From positions 7,947,446 to 8,011,445 of the forward strand of contig JASKMD010000029.1 of the NCBI GenBank assembly GCA_030144725.1: a DNA stretch of 64,000 nucleotides. Reading direction: 5' to 3'. Each line of letters starts with the position of its first letter. Position 1 is the stretch's first letter. Below are positions 33,901 through 43,829 of the stretch, piece after piece. This DNA comes from Haematococcus lacustris (lineage: Eukaryota > Chlorophyta > Chlorophyceae > Chlamydomonadales > Haematococcaceae). Under the pieces are notes generated by a model that had not been told where the DNA came from, did not search any database, and worked only from the letters and a program-made list of their open reading frames with translations. Position numbers and translations under genes: made by a program.

Positions 33901-35492
33901 TAGCATACTGCTGCCGCTTGGAAGCCCAGAACTTTGAGGTCTTCTCCAGCTGCAACCAGGCCAATGAGAAGCTGGGCGCCCTGCAACAAGAGCTTGAGCA
34001 ATTGCAGGTAGGCCGGGCCATCAAGCTACCAGGGGCTGTGGAGGGCTGCGTGGCTGCACAGTAGGCTGCTGCATGGTGATTGCATGGTGAGTTGGCAGGA
34101 GCAACGGGGTGCTGCCAACTGCGTCCCGACCTGGAGGCTGCGCCCATGCATTCCCACCGCACCCCATGCTGCAACCCCTGGTGCCCACGCTGCTGATCCT
34201 TGGCGGTGCTGCATAGGCTGAAGCTGCTGCAGCTGAGGCCCAGGGAGCGCTGGCCCAGCAGAAGGAGGTCATCCAGGCCACACTGGCCAAGAGGGACGCA
34301 GCCTGCAAGTGAGTGGAAGCTGGGCGTTCCCAAGCATGCCATGCATCAGCTACGCTGTGCATCAAGTCTCCTAGGAAAACACCCCCCATGGACTGTGGAC
34401 ATCGTGGACCAGGCACTGCTGCTGCTGCTGTGCTTGCTAACCTGGGGACTGCAAGCAGTGCTGTGAGGATGGCAGCAAGTGGCGTCCATGCAGGGCAGCC
34501 ACTGCTGCTCCTGCCGTTGCCACTGCTGATGGCCAGGACCTGCTGCATGGCTCCATCACTGCTGCTGCACAAGATGTCCTTCTCCTGCTGCTACTGCTGC
34601 TGCTGCTGCTCACCAGGCGCATGGAGGGTCTCCGGGACAAGCAAGTAGGCATTGAGCGGCGGCTGGCACTTGTCAGGGCAGGGGTGGCGGCTGCCCTGAA
34701 GGCGCTGGGAGTGGTGCCGGCGCAGCCAGCCAGGCCACAAGACCCAGCCTGTGTGTTTGCCACCCTCATGGAGGTAAGTGCTGATGGGAGCTGTGTGCTG
34801 CTGTGGCAGCTCAGAAGTCCCCATCACGCAGCTGCCAGTATTGCCCTCATGCTGGTGCTGGTGCCGCTAATGCTGCTCCTGCTGAGTGAGGAAGGAGCAA
34901 CGCCATGTTGCAATACTGAGTGTCCATGCTGAGACAAAACCAGGGCATGTTGCAGCTGGGCAATCCAGTGCCTGGAACGTTGGTTGGGTACAGCCACATA
35001 TCGAGTAAGTAGCTGGTGGGGTGGCTTGACAGCCTGAACTGTGAACGCTTACTCAGCACCGCGTCATACCTTCCTTTGCCCTTGGCCTGCTGCTGCGCTC
35101 AGAACCTCGGTCTCTTTGAGACGCGAGCTCGTGCCGTGGTTGCCGTGTACTCGACCATCCTGGGCAAGAGCGGCGCAGCAGCCAATGGATTGGTGCGCTC
35201 TAATTCCGCTGCCAGTCGAGGCAACGCGCCCGTCAGCCTGCCGTCCACGGGTCTCACGGTTCCAAAGCTGAGTAAAGCCAAAAGCTCCAGTGCTCGGGAT
35301 GGGTTTGGCGGGCCGGTGCAGCAATCGTCACGTGTGTCTGTCATTTCCGAGGGCGTGGGAAACGCCTCCAGCACCGCGACCTTTACAGTACCCGGGCCGG
35401 ATGGGGGCGGTAATTCCAGCAGTGATAGTGACAGCGATGCAGAAGTACCTCTCACTCGAGTGCAGCTTGAGGCCAAGCTGGGGTATCGATGA
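30921..35492 (+). CDS. ODA1: Outer dynein arm docking complex subunit DC2 (ODA1/CCDC114 family)
   Basis: Ten exons: 30921-31106, 31190-31258, 31341-31403, 32544-32645, 33015-33107, 33273-33482, 33696-34007, 34217-34308, 34617-34773, 35103-35492. They join to 1,674 nt (557 residues), close to the ~550 of algal DC2. It is almost all coiled coil: LEQQVSEWQQRIKAMEG, QIELLRKENARLQEELG, LLENRLEQMERRFCETLAK, NNELRAEIESHNKDREAFEQ and LCQRLERDIASRQAELDAV. LEAQNFEVFSSCNQANEKL matches the family's conserved ERNFALFNFVxEQN block. The C-terminus is Ser/Asp-rich and disordered. With DC1 and DC3 this protein forms the docking complex that seats outer dynein arms on doublet microtubules of the flagellum. The large intron 31404-32543 holds an antisense transposon fragment. 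Shorter CCDC63-type paralogues are the alternative. Confidence 0.85.
31548..31830 (-). mobile_element. 3'-end fragment of nuclease element in ODA1 intron
   Basis: Minus strand: CQPRGKEYPDLGYKRLRDQP (family A C-terminus), stop near 31685, then the conserved tail with its core at 31633-31648, ending at the palindrome CCATGCACATGG near 31557. It is preceded by a (CCA)n stretch at 31805-31830. The orientation is opposite to the host gene. Confidence 0.65.
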
Positions 35493-35853
35493 TAGCAGCT
35501 GGTCACTTTGCACAGCAGGGAAGTCCCAATCTCAAGCGGCTGGAGCTGCTGTACCCGGGCATGTTCGAGTCTGGCACACTCTGCCTGGGTTCACAAGTTC
35601 TGGCAACCACAGCCGGCAGGCTCTCAGGCGGGCACCTAGCTAGGCATCGTCAGATGTCGAACGTTGCATGATGTACATAGCAGTACATCTGCACTTGACG
35701 TGCACCCGGCTGTACATGAGAAAACATTGACAAGGCGCATGCACGTAATGATTTGTGTACTTTTATTTGGGTTTACGACATGAACATTAATACGAATTGC
35801 CAGACCCATCTGTCTCTGACAGTCAGTGGCTGGCACAACGCGAGTCAGCGCCC

Positions 35854-36550
35854 ATGAAGAGTGCAGCAGATGAACTCGTGAGGGAGCTTCTACAAACCGA
35901 GGCAATTCTCGAGAGGGTTGCGCGGCGTCTTGAAGAGGAATTTGCGGATCGCTACCAGTCTGCAGGGGTAAACACGTTGTGGTGCTGTCTAACCGTGACA
36001 ATGTCAAGAACAACGCACACGGACTGACTGCAGGTCAACCCAATGAGCCTTGTGAAACGCATTCAAAAGTTGCAGGCGTAAGCTATAGGACGCTGCAAGG
36101 GCTCCGTGGACTATACACACAGTACCCGATGAGTCTCACATATTTGCAGAGAGGTCCCAGACTTGCGGACAGATTGTGAAGCCCTGATCCAGAGAAAGCA
36201 GGTAATCAGATGACACCTCAGCACTGCTGACATCTGGCCACTACTACCGCTAGGGATATGCCCAGCTTCTTTCTGTGCAGGAGCTGGTGGATGCTGCCAA
36301 GCAGCAGCTAGTGTCCAACAGAACCCGCCTGCACCAGCTTGCATCACAGAGCGGCCTAGTGCTGTCAGAGTGCCAGGACACTGTCACTGGCTTTCAGCAG
36401 GCTGTGGCAGAGTGGGACACCCAGCAATCACAGCTGGTGCTGCATAGCACAGGTGTGTTGCTGGCAGCAGCAGCAGCAGCAGCAACACCCCCATACACTC
36501 CCAGGGGGCAGCCAGTCATGCAGGCACAGTGCTTACCCCACCTGCTTTGA
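35854..36550 (+). CDS. SKA2-like small coiled-coil protein
   Basis: Four exons: 35854-35967, 36034-36077, 36150-36201, 36281-36550 (159 residues if the last frame is read to its stop). The first ~90 residues resemble SKA2, a ~120-residue member of the kinetochore Ska complex. They begin with a helix ELVRELLQTEAILERVARRL and continue EEFADRYQSAGVNPMSLVKR, where NPxxLxKRI is the most typical motif, then LQAEVPDLRTDCEALIQRKQ and a second helix. After an Ala/Gln tract (a CAG microsatellite at about 36460-36485) the C-terminus is unconserved, and splicing out at 36456 is possible. SKA2 pairs with SKA1 and SKA3 to hold kinetochores on microtubules. The match is short, so confidence is moderate. Confidence 0.5.
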
Positions 36551-36779
36551 CATGCTTTGTTGAGGTTGCCCTGGTGGTCACCAAGGTGGCTGGCAAGCAT
36601 GCCTGGGCCCACTCTGTGAATGTCATCCACACCTCACTAGCCACACAACCTAATGGTTAAGTGCAGTCTGGCTAAAAGAAGCCTGCTGCTCCTGCCCTCA
36701 TGCATGCAATGGCGGTGTGCCTCGCATCTGACTGCCTTGCTTGTCTCATGTCAGCATTATCATGCTTACATGCAATCAT

Positions 36780-37290
36780 GAATGCCATGCAGGGGCAAAT
36801 GGCCAAGACCAGTACAGCCGTGATGCACTAAACCGAGCACTGGCTGGATCAATGCTAGCCTGACCTCTACCACCTGCAGCCCTCCACTACCTACGGCCAG
36901 GAGACAGTGCCATGCAGCAGCATAATCTGCTGCTGTGCTCTGTCGGGTGGTTAGCTCCAGGGTGTTCATCCCAGCTTGATACTCCTTCTCACTCCCTCAA
37001 CCTGTGGCAGCTGCGGTCTAGGTGCAGGCTGGGGCTGCGCACAGCTGAGCTGACCTGGCTGGTGCGGAACCAAAATATACCACCCTGCCCCCTTGCCTGT
37101 CCGTGCCCCTGGGCCTCCCCACCACCTGCAGCAGGTCTGCAGCACATCCTGGGCACCCCACTACTACTACCTGCAGCAGGCATGCTGAGAGAGGGTTTGT
37201 TGCCCGTGTTCTCATTGATGATGATGGGATGCATGAAGCGCGGAGTCAGAACAGTCATGCCAATGACAGTCTAGACCATTGATCGTGACT
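36780..37290 (-). pseudogene. Family B nuclease relic, minus strand
   Basis: Reverse-complement copy of 11270-12040. The frame at 37018-37215 reads LLQVVVVGCPGCAADLLQVV and QGGRVVYFGSAPARSAQ. 37185-37290 repeats the CAATGAGAACACGGGCAACA end unit, also present in part at 40000-40150 (minus). RuvC residues are not preserved. Confidence 0.4.
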
Positions 37291-38009
37291 TTCTGCAACG
37301 CACGCCAGAGCTAGTTGCCCCAAAAAAGGAGCCCTTGTGTCGGAGTATAACGGCTGATACGAGGACACCGTGCAATGCATGTAGACTTGTGCGTTACAAA
37401 AAGGCATGCTCTTCAACACTACTTTTGTAGTTGTTTTGGCCTCTCCCTAATGGATTTTGTGACAGTGCACTCAAGGATGAAGTGCATGGCATCATCCACT
37501 GCGCCTCAGGTGTCCCCAACTAACAGAAAATGACAGGAAACCGACCCCTGGTAATCAAAACGACGCCGCGTTCCAGCCACTTGGATTTTATTTATGTTTC
37601 GCACATCATTGGATAGCGGACTCCGTGAGCTATGCGGTGGAACATGTATCAGGCCCCGTTTCCAATGGCGGAGTTGGAGTTGGAGTTGGAGTTGGAGTTG
37701 GAGTGCTTGGAGTTGGAGTTGGAGTCCTCGCGGAGTCGCCAGCAGCACTAACCACCAGCCCAACCGCCGACTCCAACTCCGCCATTTCCAACCGCGGAGT
37801 CCGGAGTTGGAGTTGGGACTCCAAATCGACTCCAAATCGACTCCGCGGAGTCCCCAGGACTCCAGCCCCCCCCCCCCCCCCGGAGTGCGGAGTTGGAGTT
37901 GGAGTCGGACATTTCATGGAAATCCTTAGCTCGTCTGATGATGGTGGTGGTGCAGGAGCGGCTTCAGGCTCCGGCGCGCGTACTATAAGCTAGACATCGC
38001 AGAAGGACA

Positions 38010-39290
38010 ACATGTTTGCGTCCCTCGGTGTCAAGTGCGTTGCCGAGTGCGCCAAACTTCAACTTGGGGGACCTCTTGGCTGCTGAGGCCCAGAAGCATA
38101 GTGTGGCACTGGGCCGCTGTCATCGCCACTGTCATCGCAGCAAGCTGGCGGGGATGTCAGGCCGTCTACGCGTATCACAAGGCGCTCAGTAAGTACAAGT
38201 GGCATAGCACGGGCATAGTACAATACGGGCATAGGGTGTTGATACAGTGAGGATACGTTGCAATACCCAGGTGGTCCTGAGCCTTATGCCTTCTTCAATC
38301 TGTCAAGGGACGACAAGTTGACTGTCATCAGGGGCTGTATTAAGGGCAACATAAACAAGATGATCTCATGCCATGTTTCTCTTCCCCATTCTCTTACCCC
38401 ATTCCTCAGTTAACCACCATCTCCCAGGCCTCATTTAGCCCACCACACCACCATGCTGATGGGCCTATGTGTGTATGTGTGTTGTGTGTAGGCCCAGAAG
38501 ATAAAGCAACAGCTCAAGCCTGGGCACGGGACGCAGAGTCAGAGCTGCAGAAGGCTATCAAGGAGCGGGATGAGGCACGGGAGCCAGCTACACAGCCAGT
38601 TTCGTCCGCTGGGAGGTCTGACCCTCCAACAGCTGGGAGGGCAGGCTCTTCAACTGGTAGCAAGGCTAACCCTGCAGCTGGAGGCAGGGCAGACACCGCA
38701 GCAGCTGAGAGGGCTGACCCTGCAGCAGCTGGGAGGGCAGACCCTGCAGCAGCTAGGAGGGTAGACACTGCAGCTGCTGGGAGGGTTGGTGGCAAGGCCA
38801 AGGGTGCAATCAAGCGCACAACTGCCGCGCTGGCAGGGCCACTGGCAGGGCTGCAAGGGCCACTGTTGCAACTCCAGATGCGTCAGCAACACTCACAACT
38901 GCAGCCGCAACAGCCCCTGTGGCAGCAACTGCATCAGCATCCCCAACAGCAACAGCCCCAGCAACTGCCACTGTGGGTGTTTGCACAGTGGCTGCAGTAG
39001 TGGCTTCAGCATGGTCCACTCAGCTTGGTGTGGCAAAACATGGGTTGGGTGTCAGCTGGCAGGGGTACATGAAGGGTGAGGCCAGTGGTTAGCTCTAGCT
39101 CCCATCAGCCCCGGAGCCAGCCTCTCACAGGGCTATGTACCTGGCACCCAGGCTGACTTCGCTTACATCGAGAAGCACTTGTTCCCGTCTAACCCATCAT
39201 CAGAGGCGTAGCTAAACATGTTTACTAGAGGAGGCGCAGCTACAATGAGGCAGATGGTGCATGACGTGTGCAGCCAGAAGTCAGCTGCTG
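38010..39290 (+). pseudogene. Degenerate cargo gene with Ala-rich repeats
   Basis: Pieces in changing frames: MFASLGVKCVAECAK at 38010, NLGDLLAAEAQKHSVALGRC (frame-shifted), GPEPYAFFNLSRDDKLTVIR at about 38275-38335, then a coiled segment AWARDAESELQKAIKERDEA. A ~30-bp tandem repeat encoding GRADPAAA-type units spans 38615-38790. Near 39150-39290 comes DFAYIEKHLFPSNPSSEA, a stop, then GAATMRQMVHDVCSQKSAA. I recognise no catalytic domain. It is probably a captured or element-encoded DNA-binding accessory protein, now broken. Just downstream, 39310-39470 has a ~20-bp tandem repeat (GTCAGCACTAAAAGTTA). Confidence 0.35.
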
Positions 39291-39413
39291 TGTGGTAGGT
39301 GAAGCGTGGTGTCAGCAAGTGTGGTGTCAGCAGTTAGTGAGTTAAGGTAGTCAGCACTAAAAGTTAGTCAGTCAGCACTAAAAGTTAGTCCGTCAGCCCT
39401 GAAAGTTGTGTAG

Positions 39414-39698
39414 TCAGCACTGAAAGTGGGTCAGTCGGAAGTCTGTCAGTACTGACAACTCTGTATGCTGTAGAAACTTGTAAAAACGCGGTTGTAGCGC
39501 CTGCGACCAAGAAGTGGTCACAACATCGAAGATGCGAGGATGGCAACAGTGAGCCACATGTCTCTTGACGGCCAGCACCTCCTCCACGACCCATTGCACT
39601 ACGCTAAGAAGAACTTGGAGAATGATTTGCTTCCATCGTCGGCGGGCAGTGCGGCGCCGCATGTCCCTCGCGTTATTTCCTTCAATCGCATCCATCGC
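39414..39698 (-). CDS. Possible N-terminal transposase exon
   Basis: The frame from an ATG at 39698 reads MDAIEGNNARDMRRRTARRR, then hydrophobic and basic helices (IILQVLLSVVQWVVEEVLAV). It is oriented inward from the right inverted repeat. A basic N-terminus next to the element end would fit a Harbinger transposase start, but no DDE motifs are visible, so it may be a fragment. Confidence 0.25.
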   Translation of the reverse strand, partial: AMDAIEGNNARDMRRRTARRRWKQIILQVLLSVVQWVVEEVLAVKRHVAHCCHPRIFDVVTTSWSQALQPRFYKFLQHTELSVLTDFRLTHFQC

Positions 39699-40153
39699 AG
39701 CTATCAACACAAATGGGCGGACCACAAATGAGCAGCGGCTCTATCCTAAGTCGAGACATGTCCTACTCCAACTCCGGGCCAAACCGCATTGGAAACGGCC
39801 GGAGTTGGAGTCCAAAAAGTGCCAACTCCAACTCCAACTCCGGGCCATTGGAAACGGGGCCTCATTAAATACTGTGCACTGTGCTGAGTGCTATGGCGGC
39901 GCAAATCCATGCATTGGTTGCTCATGCGGGCCTCGTCGCGAGAGACCGCCGCGACCGACGTGGCTCAGTATCCCCTGCAAACAGTCAGGGACAGTCGCCC
40001 TCTGTTCATCCTGGGCACCCCACTACTACTACATGCAGCAGGTTTGCTGACAGAGGGTTTGTTGCCGGTGTTCTCATTAACGATGATGGGATGCTTTGAA
40101 GTGCGGAGTCTTGACAGTGGCAGTTTCGGTCTTGACAGTGACAGTTTAGACCA

Positions 40154-41690
40154 TTGGTCAATGGGGTCAAGCTGCCACAGCCCTTGCTTGCCTGCCTGGA
40201 GGGTCTGTATAGGGATGATAGCTATGTGCTGATAGATGGCCCCCACCGCACCCCCCCAGTGACTCCGGACCAAGGTGTCAAGCAAGGCTGCCCCATCAGC
40301 CCACTCCTGTTTGCTCTCTATGTTCACGACATTAGTAAGGAGTTCCTGGGTCCTGTTGATGCTGTGAGGGTGCAAGGCACACCTGTCACCCACTTCATGT
40401 ATGCTGATGACCTGACCCTGGTGAGCACCTCGCCCCACGGGCTGCAGCGGCTGGTCTGCCAGCTTCAAGGCTTTGCAGACAGGAAACACCTTACAGTCAA
40501 TGTGGGCAAGTCAAAGGTGATGGTCTTCAATGGCAACTCACAAACTGCATGGTACAAGCATGAGATCCTGCCTGTGGTGAGAGAGTTCAAGTACTTAGGC
40601 ATGCACTTCAACCCTAGCGCCACCCCTGCTTTTGCTGCCACTCATATGAGGGCTGGCATGTTCTTCGCCATTCGCCAGGCGTGCAAGCGTGCCAGAGAGT
40701 ATGGGGTTCTGCATGATCCATATGCCCTGTGTCACCTCATTAGAGCGTTTGTGCTCCCCTTAGGGCTGTATGGCAGCCAGGTATGGGGCACTGCATTCCT
40801 TGGGCACGGTGTGCAACTCTCCAACCCAGTGCAAACACGCATGCTCAGCTTTCTCAGGTTTGCTGCCAGGGTACGTGGCTCGGTGTCAGGCCTGATGGTG
40901 CTGCATGAGTTGGGGCAGCTGCCCCTCCAGCTTTACTGGCTTAGGGCTGCATGCAAGTTCTGGAACACTGCCAAACTATCCCACAGTGACCTGCTAATGA
41001 GGGTCATCAAGGCAGATGTGGAGTTAGGCAGGGTTTGCCAGGCCAGCTGGAGTGCTCAGTTCCAGCTTGCCGCCAGAGAGCTGATGGGGGGTGCGTTCAC
41101 CTTGAGCCCGGACATGGTCCTAGGCACCAAGGCCATGGAAGTGAAGTGGCTCGAGAGGTGGGGGAGGCGTTGGGTTGGGTTTGAGGGAGACCCTAGACTG
41201 CCTGAGACGGTGCATCGGGAGAGATGTTCGTATGCTGCATGGTTCAAGCATGGGGACGGCATTGGCATCAACCACATGGCACCACACCTGCTTAACAGAC
41301 AACTATCTACAGAAATTCGCACGAGCTTGACTAGGTTCAGGTTAGGCAACAGCGGTCTGGGGGTGGAGAAGGCTCGGTTTCAGGGGGTAACTTTCATTGA
41401 TCGCACATGCACTAGATGCACAGAGGGGGTAGTGGATGACGCCATGCATTTCATCTTTGAGTGCACTGCCACGGGTTCCATCAGGGAGCAGCCGGAGTTT
41501 GCCATGACTTTACAGAACAATAATGAGAATTTGCATGACTTCATGTTGAGCCCATGTGCACCTTTGTTTGTGCACCTTGCTTTGAAGTGCGTTACAGAAA
41601 GTCCCGAACCCCTAGAGGGGGAGGGCGGCCTAGCAGCCTAACGGCTGACGGCTTAAGCGGTGTAAGCCACATCATCATCATCATCAATGA
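40154..41690 (+). mobile_element. 5'-truncated non-LTR retrotransposon (LINE)
   Basis: An uninterrupted frame (40154-41641, stop TAA) starts within the reverse transcriptase palm. DQGVKQGCPISPLLFALYV is RT block 4. THFMYADDLTLVST holds the catalytic YADD. VNVGKSKVMVFNGN and REFKYLGMHFNP are blocks 6-7. The thumb region follows, and a C-terminal CTRCTEGVVDDAMHFIFEC gives a CCHC-type finger typical of LINE C-termini. The 3' end is GGTGTAAGCCACATCATCAT..., an ATC microsatellite. Endonuclease and RT fingers are missing, as expected for 5' truncation. The open frame implies a recent insertion, but it cannot act alone. Confidence 0.85.
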
Positions 41691-41739
41691 GACCATGTCT
41701 TGACAGTGACAACTGCAACGGCCACACACTCATGACATG

Positions 41740-42932
41740 CCATGGTACAAGCTCTCTCGTACAAGCTCTCCGCACAATGACGATCTTGTTCATGCAGTGT
41801 TAGCAGGTTTGGTGTGAAGAGTGGTGTCACTGGGATAGTGTCATAGTGAGGATAGAGAGGGCGACAACGACTTTAGACTTGCATCATTACAAAGCTGGGT
41901 TTATACGTTTCAGGCATGCACCCATGCAATGTGCAGTAGCAAGCATGCACATGGGGACTTGGCTAGGACAGGAGGGCAGTGAACAGGTGCCCTGCTCCTG
42001 CCCCTGCTCCTCCTCCACCTACTCACTCCCCTCCCCCTCACCATCTTGGCCTCATGAAGACAGCCGCACCCTTGGCGGCACATTGCAGTAGCCTTGAGTT
42101 CAGGTAGAGACGGACCAGCTTGTCAGCAGTGCCCGACACCCAGCACAGGACGGTGATGGGTGGACTGCTCAGCCTTGTTGTGTGGGGGTCCCTGGTGGTG
42201 GCGGGTGCTGGCTGTCAGGCTGATGGCCAGCCTTGCATTGGCCTGATGGCTGCCAGTTTCACTGTCGGGCGGTGTTGACTATCATCATGGCTGTACTGGC
42301 TTCCAGCCTGCGGGATGGTTTGCCTGGGTCAGTGCAACAGGCTGGCGGGCACTGATGTCCAGGGGCAGGGGCTGGGTGCCGCGTAGGTCCAGGGAGCTGC
42401 TCAGGCGGTCAGCACACACCCTCATACGTGCATGGATCATGGCCTGCATGGCCCAAGCCGTGCAGCAAAGGCAGCAGACAGAAGCAATGGCATAGGTAGG
42501 CATGACTGCAAGGTGGACGGCAAGAAAGGGAACACCGGCATCCACATGTGGCTGGTGTTCACACGTCGTGCAGATCATGGACAGACTTATGCAATCCATG
42601 CAGCGCTTGCCTAAGGATGCAGGGAGCTTCAGAAACTTACACTCGATTGTTTGCAACAAACAACGCGAAACTAGTCACAGTCAACATGAGCAGCTGTGAC
42701 GCTGCAAATACATCATGTGTGAATGTCCTGTTCTTGTGTTTCAATGCAGTAGAGACAGCACCACTACCATTACGGCTGCTCGGCTGTGGCAAAGCAGCAG
42801 TGCCTTACCTTGCATGATGTGATATGAAAACCGATTAGGATGCGGAAGGTGTGCAAGCTCCACACCACCTCTTCTATGTGGGCGGCACGCACGTGCCGTT
42901 CAGTCACCGTAAAGGACATGAAGCCCGACACG
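41740..42932 (-). repeat. 1.2-kb dispersed repeat, copy B
   Basis: Reverse-complement partner of 9949-11155. It lies directly after the LINE 3' end. Homology stops at about 42932 (CATGAAGCCCGACA), beyond which both loci differ. 42933-43300 holds a Cys/Arg-rich non-gene stretch with a ~30-bp tandem duplication (43050-43104, GCGAAGGGCAGCGATCCGCA). Confidence 0.75.
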
Positions 42933-43829
42933 CCATCGAGCAGCGCGGCTGGTACCTGCAACACCTCGGGCGGGGGGCTCTGCGCGGAAATTGGAGCACG
43001 CAGGTCGCAGAGCTCGCGCACGCACAGGAGGGGCTGCGAAGGTTGGAATATGCGAAGGGCAGCGATCCGCAGGCACATATGCGAAGGGCAGCGATCCGCA
43101 GGCATCGTCGCAAGTGTTGTGGACGGCGCTAAGACCACCTGTGTCATCAGCCTGGCTTAGCTGCCAGGGTGCGGATGGAGGGTAGCCTATCCTGGCAACA
43201 CCCTGACCACCTGAACGTCTCCACCACTGCAGGAGTGACTTTTGAGCCTGCTGGGGTCTATCACACAGCATGGGAGCCAGGAGCCTGATCAGGCTTGCTT
43301 CACTTCCTACCTACTAGGAAACCTCTTCCACCCATAGCTGTCCAGAAGAGGAAAGTATAGCTATGCCTTCCAAATGCAGTGTTGGCTAGGGCTGGGCTGG
43401 GCCTGGCCCCACTGCCATGTACCTTGTCTTCCGCAGCATGCACTGCTAACTGGGCATCTACACTGTTGTAGTAGACGCTGCTGCACTGCACTGTGGCCAT
43501 CAAGTCATCGGCTGTAGGCTGTAGGCACCATCATGTGCATTGACAAGGGTCCCAGCCAACTGGGGAGGGAGCCTCTCATGTGCTGGTTGAACCCTTGTGG
43601 CCCTAGGGCTAGGCACCTGCTCTAGTGTAACGCAGTATCTGCGCTAAAGTAGGAAGTATATTGTCAAACTTTTATATAATATAATATACCTTTGATATAT
43701 TTTAGGTTCATACTCACACCAAGTGAGTGACCACTCAGCTGGGGCATGGCACACAGATGGGTCAAGACCCAGCAGACCATGAGCAAGCCGCCCTGCGCCT
43801 GAGTCGACAGTGATGAAGTTGCCACTGAC

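Larger units (their letters stand above)
37652..39861. mobile_element. Harbinger-like element with 3-bp target duplication
   Basis: The left end GGCCCCGTTTCCAATG at 37652 and its inverted copy CATTGGAAACGGGGCC ending at 39861 are terminal repeats. Both continue inward into arrays of GGAGTT / AACTCC hexamers (37667-37900 left; 39767-39845 right), so the inverted repeats are long but low in complexity. The flanks are TCA on both sides (37649-37651 and 39862-39864). A GGCC start and 3-bp duplication suit PIF/Harbinger. The cargo is described separately. Confidence 0.6.

Noticed and set aside
38615..38790. GRADPAAA tandem repeats as an ice-binding or surface protein
   Set aside because: Frame-broken cargo inside a transposon. 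The repeat is low-complexity and not specific to any family.
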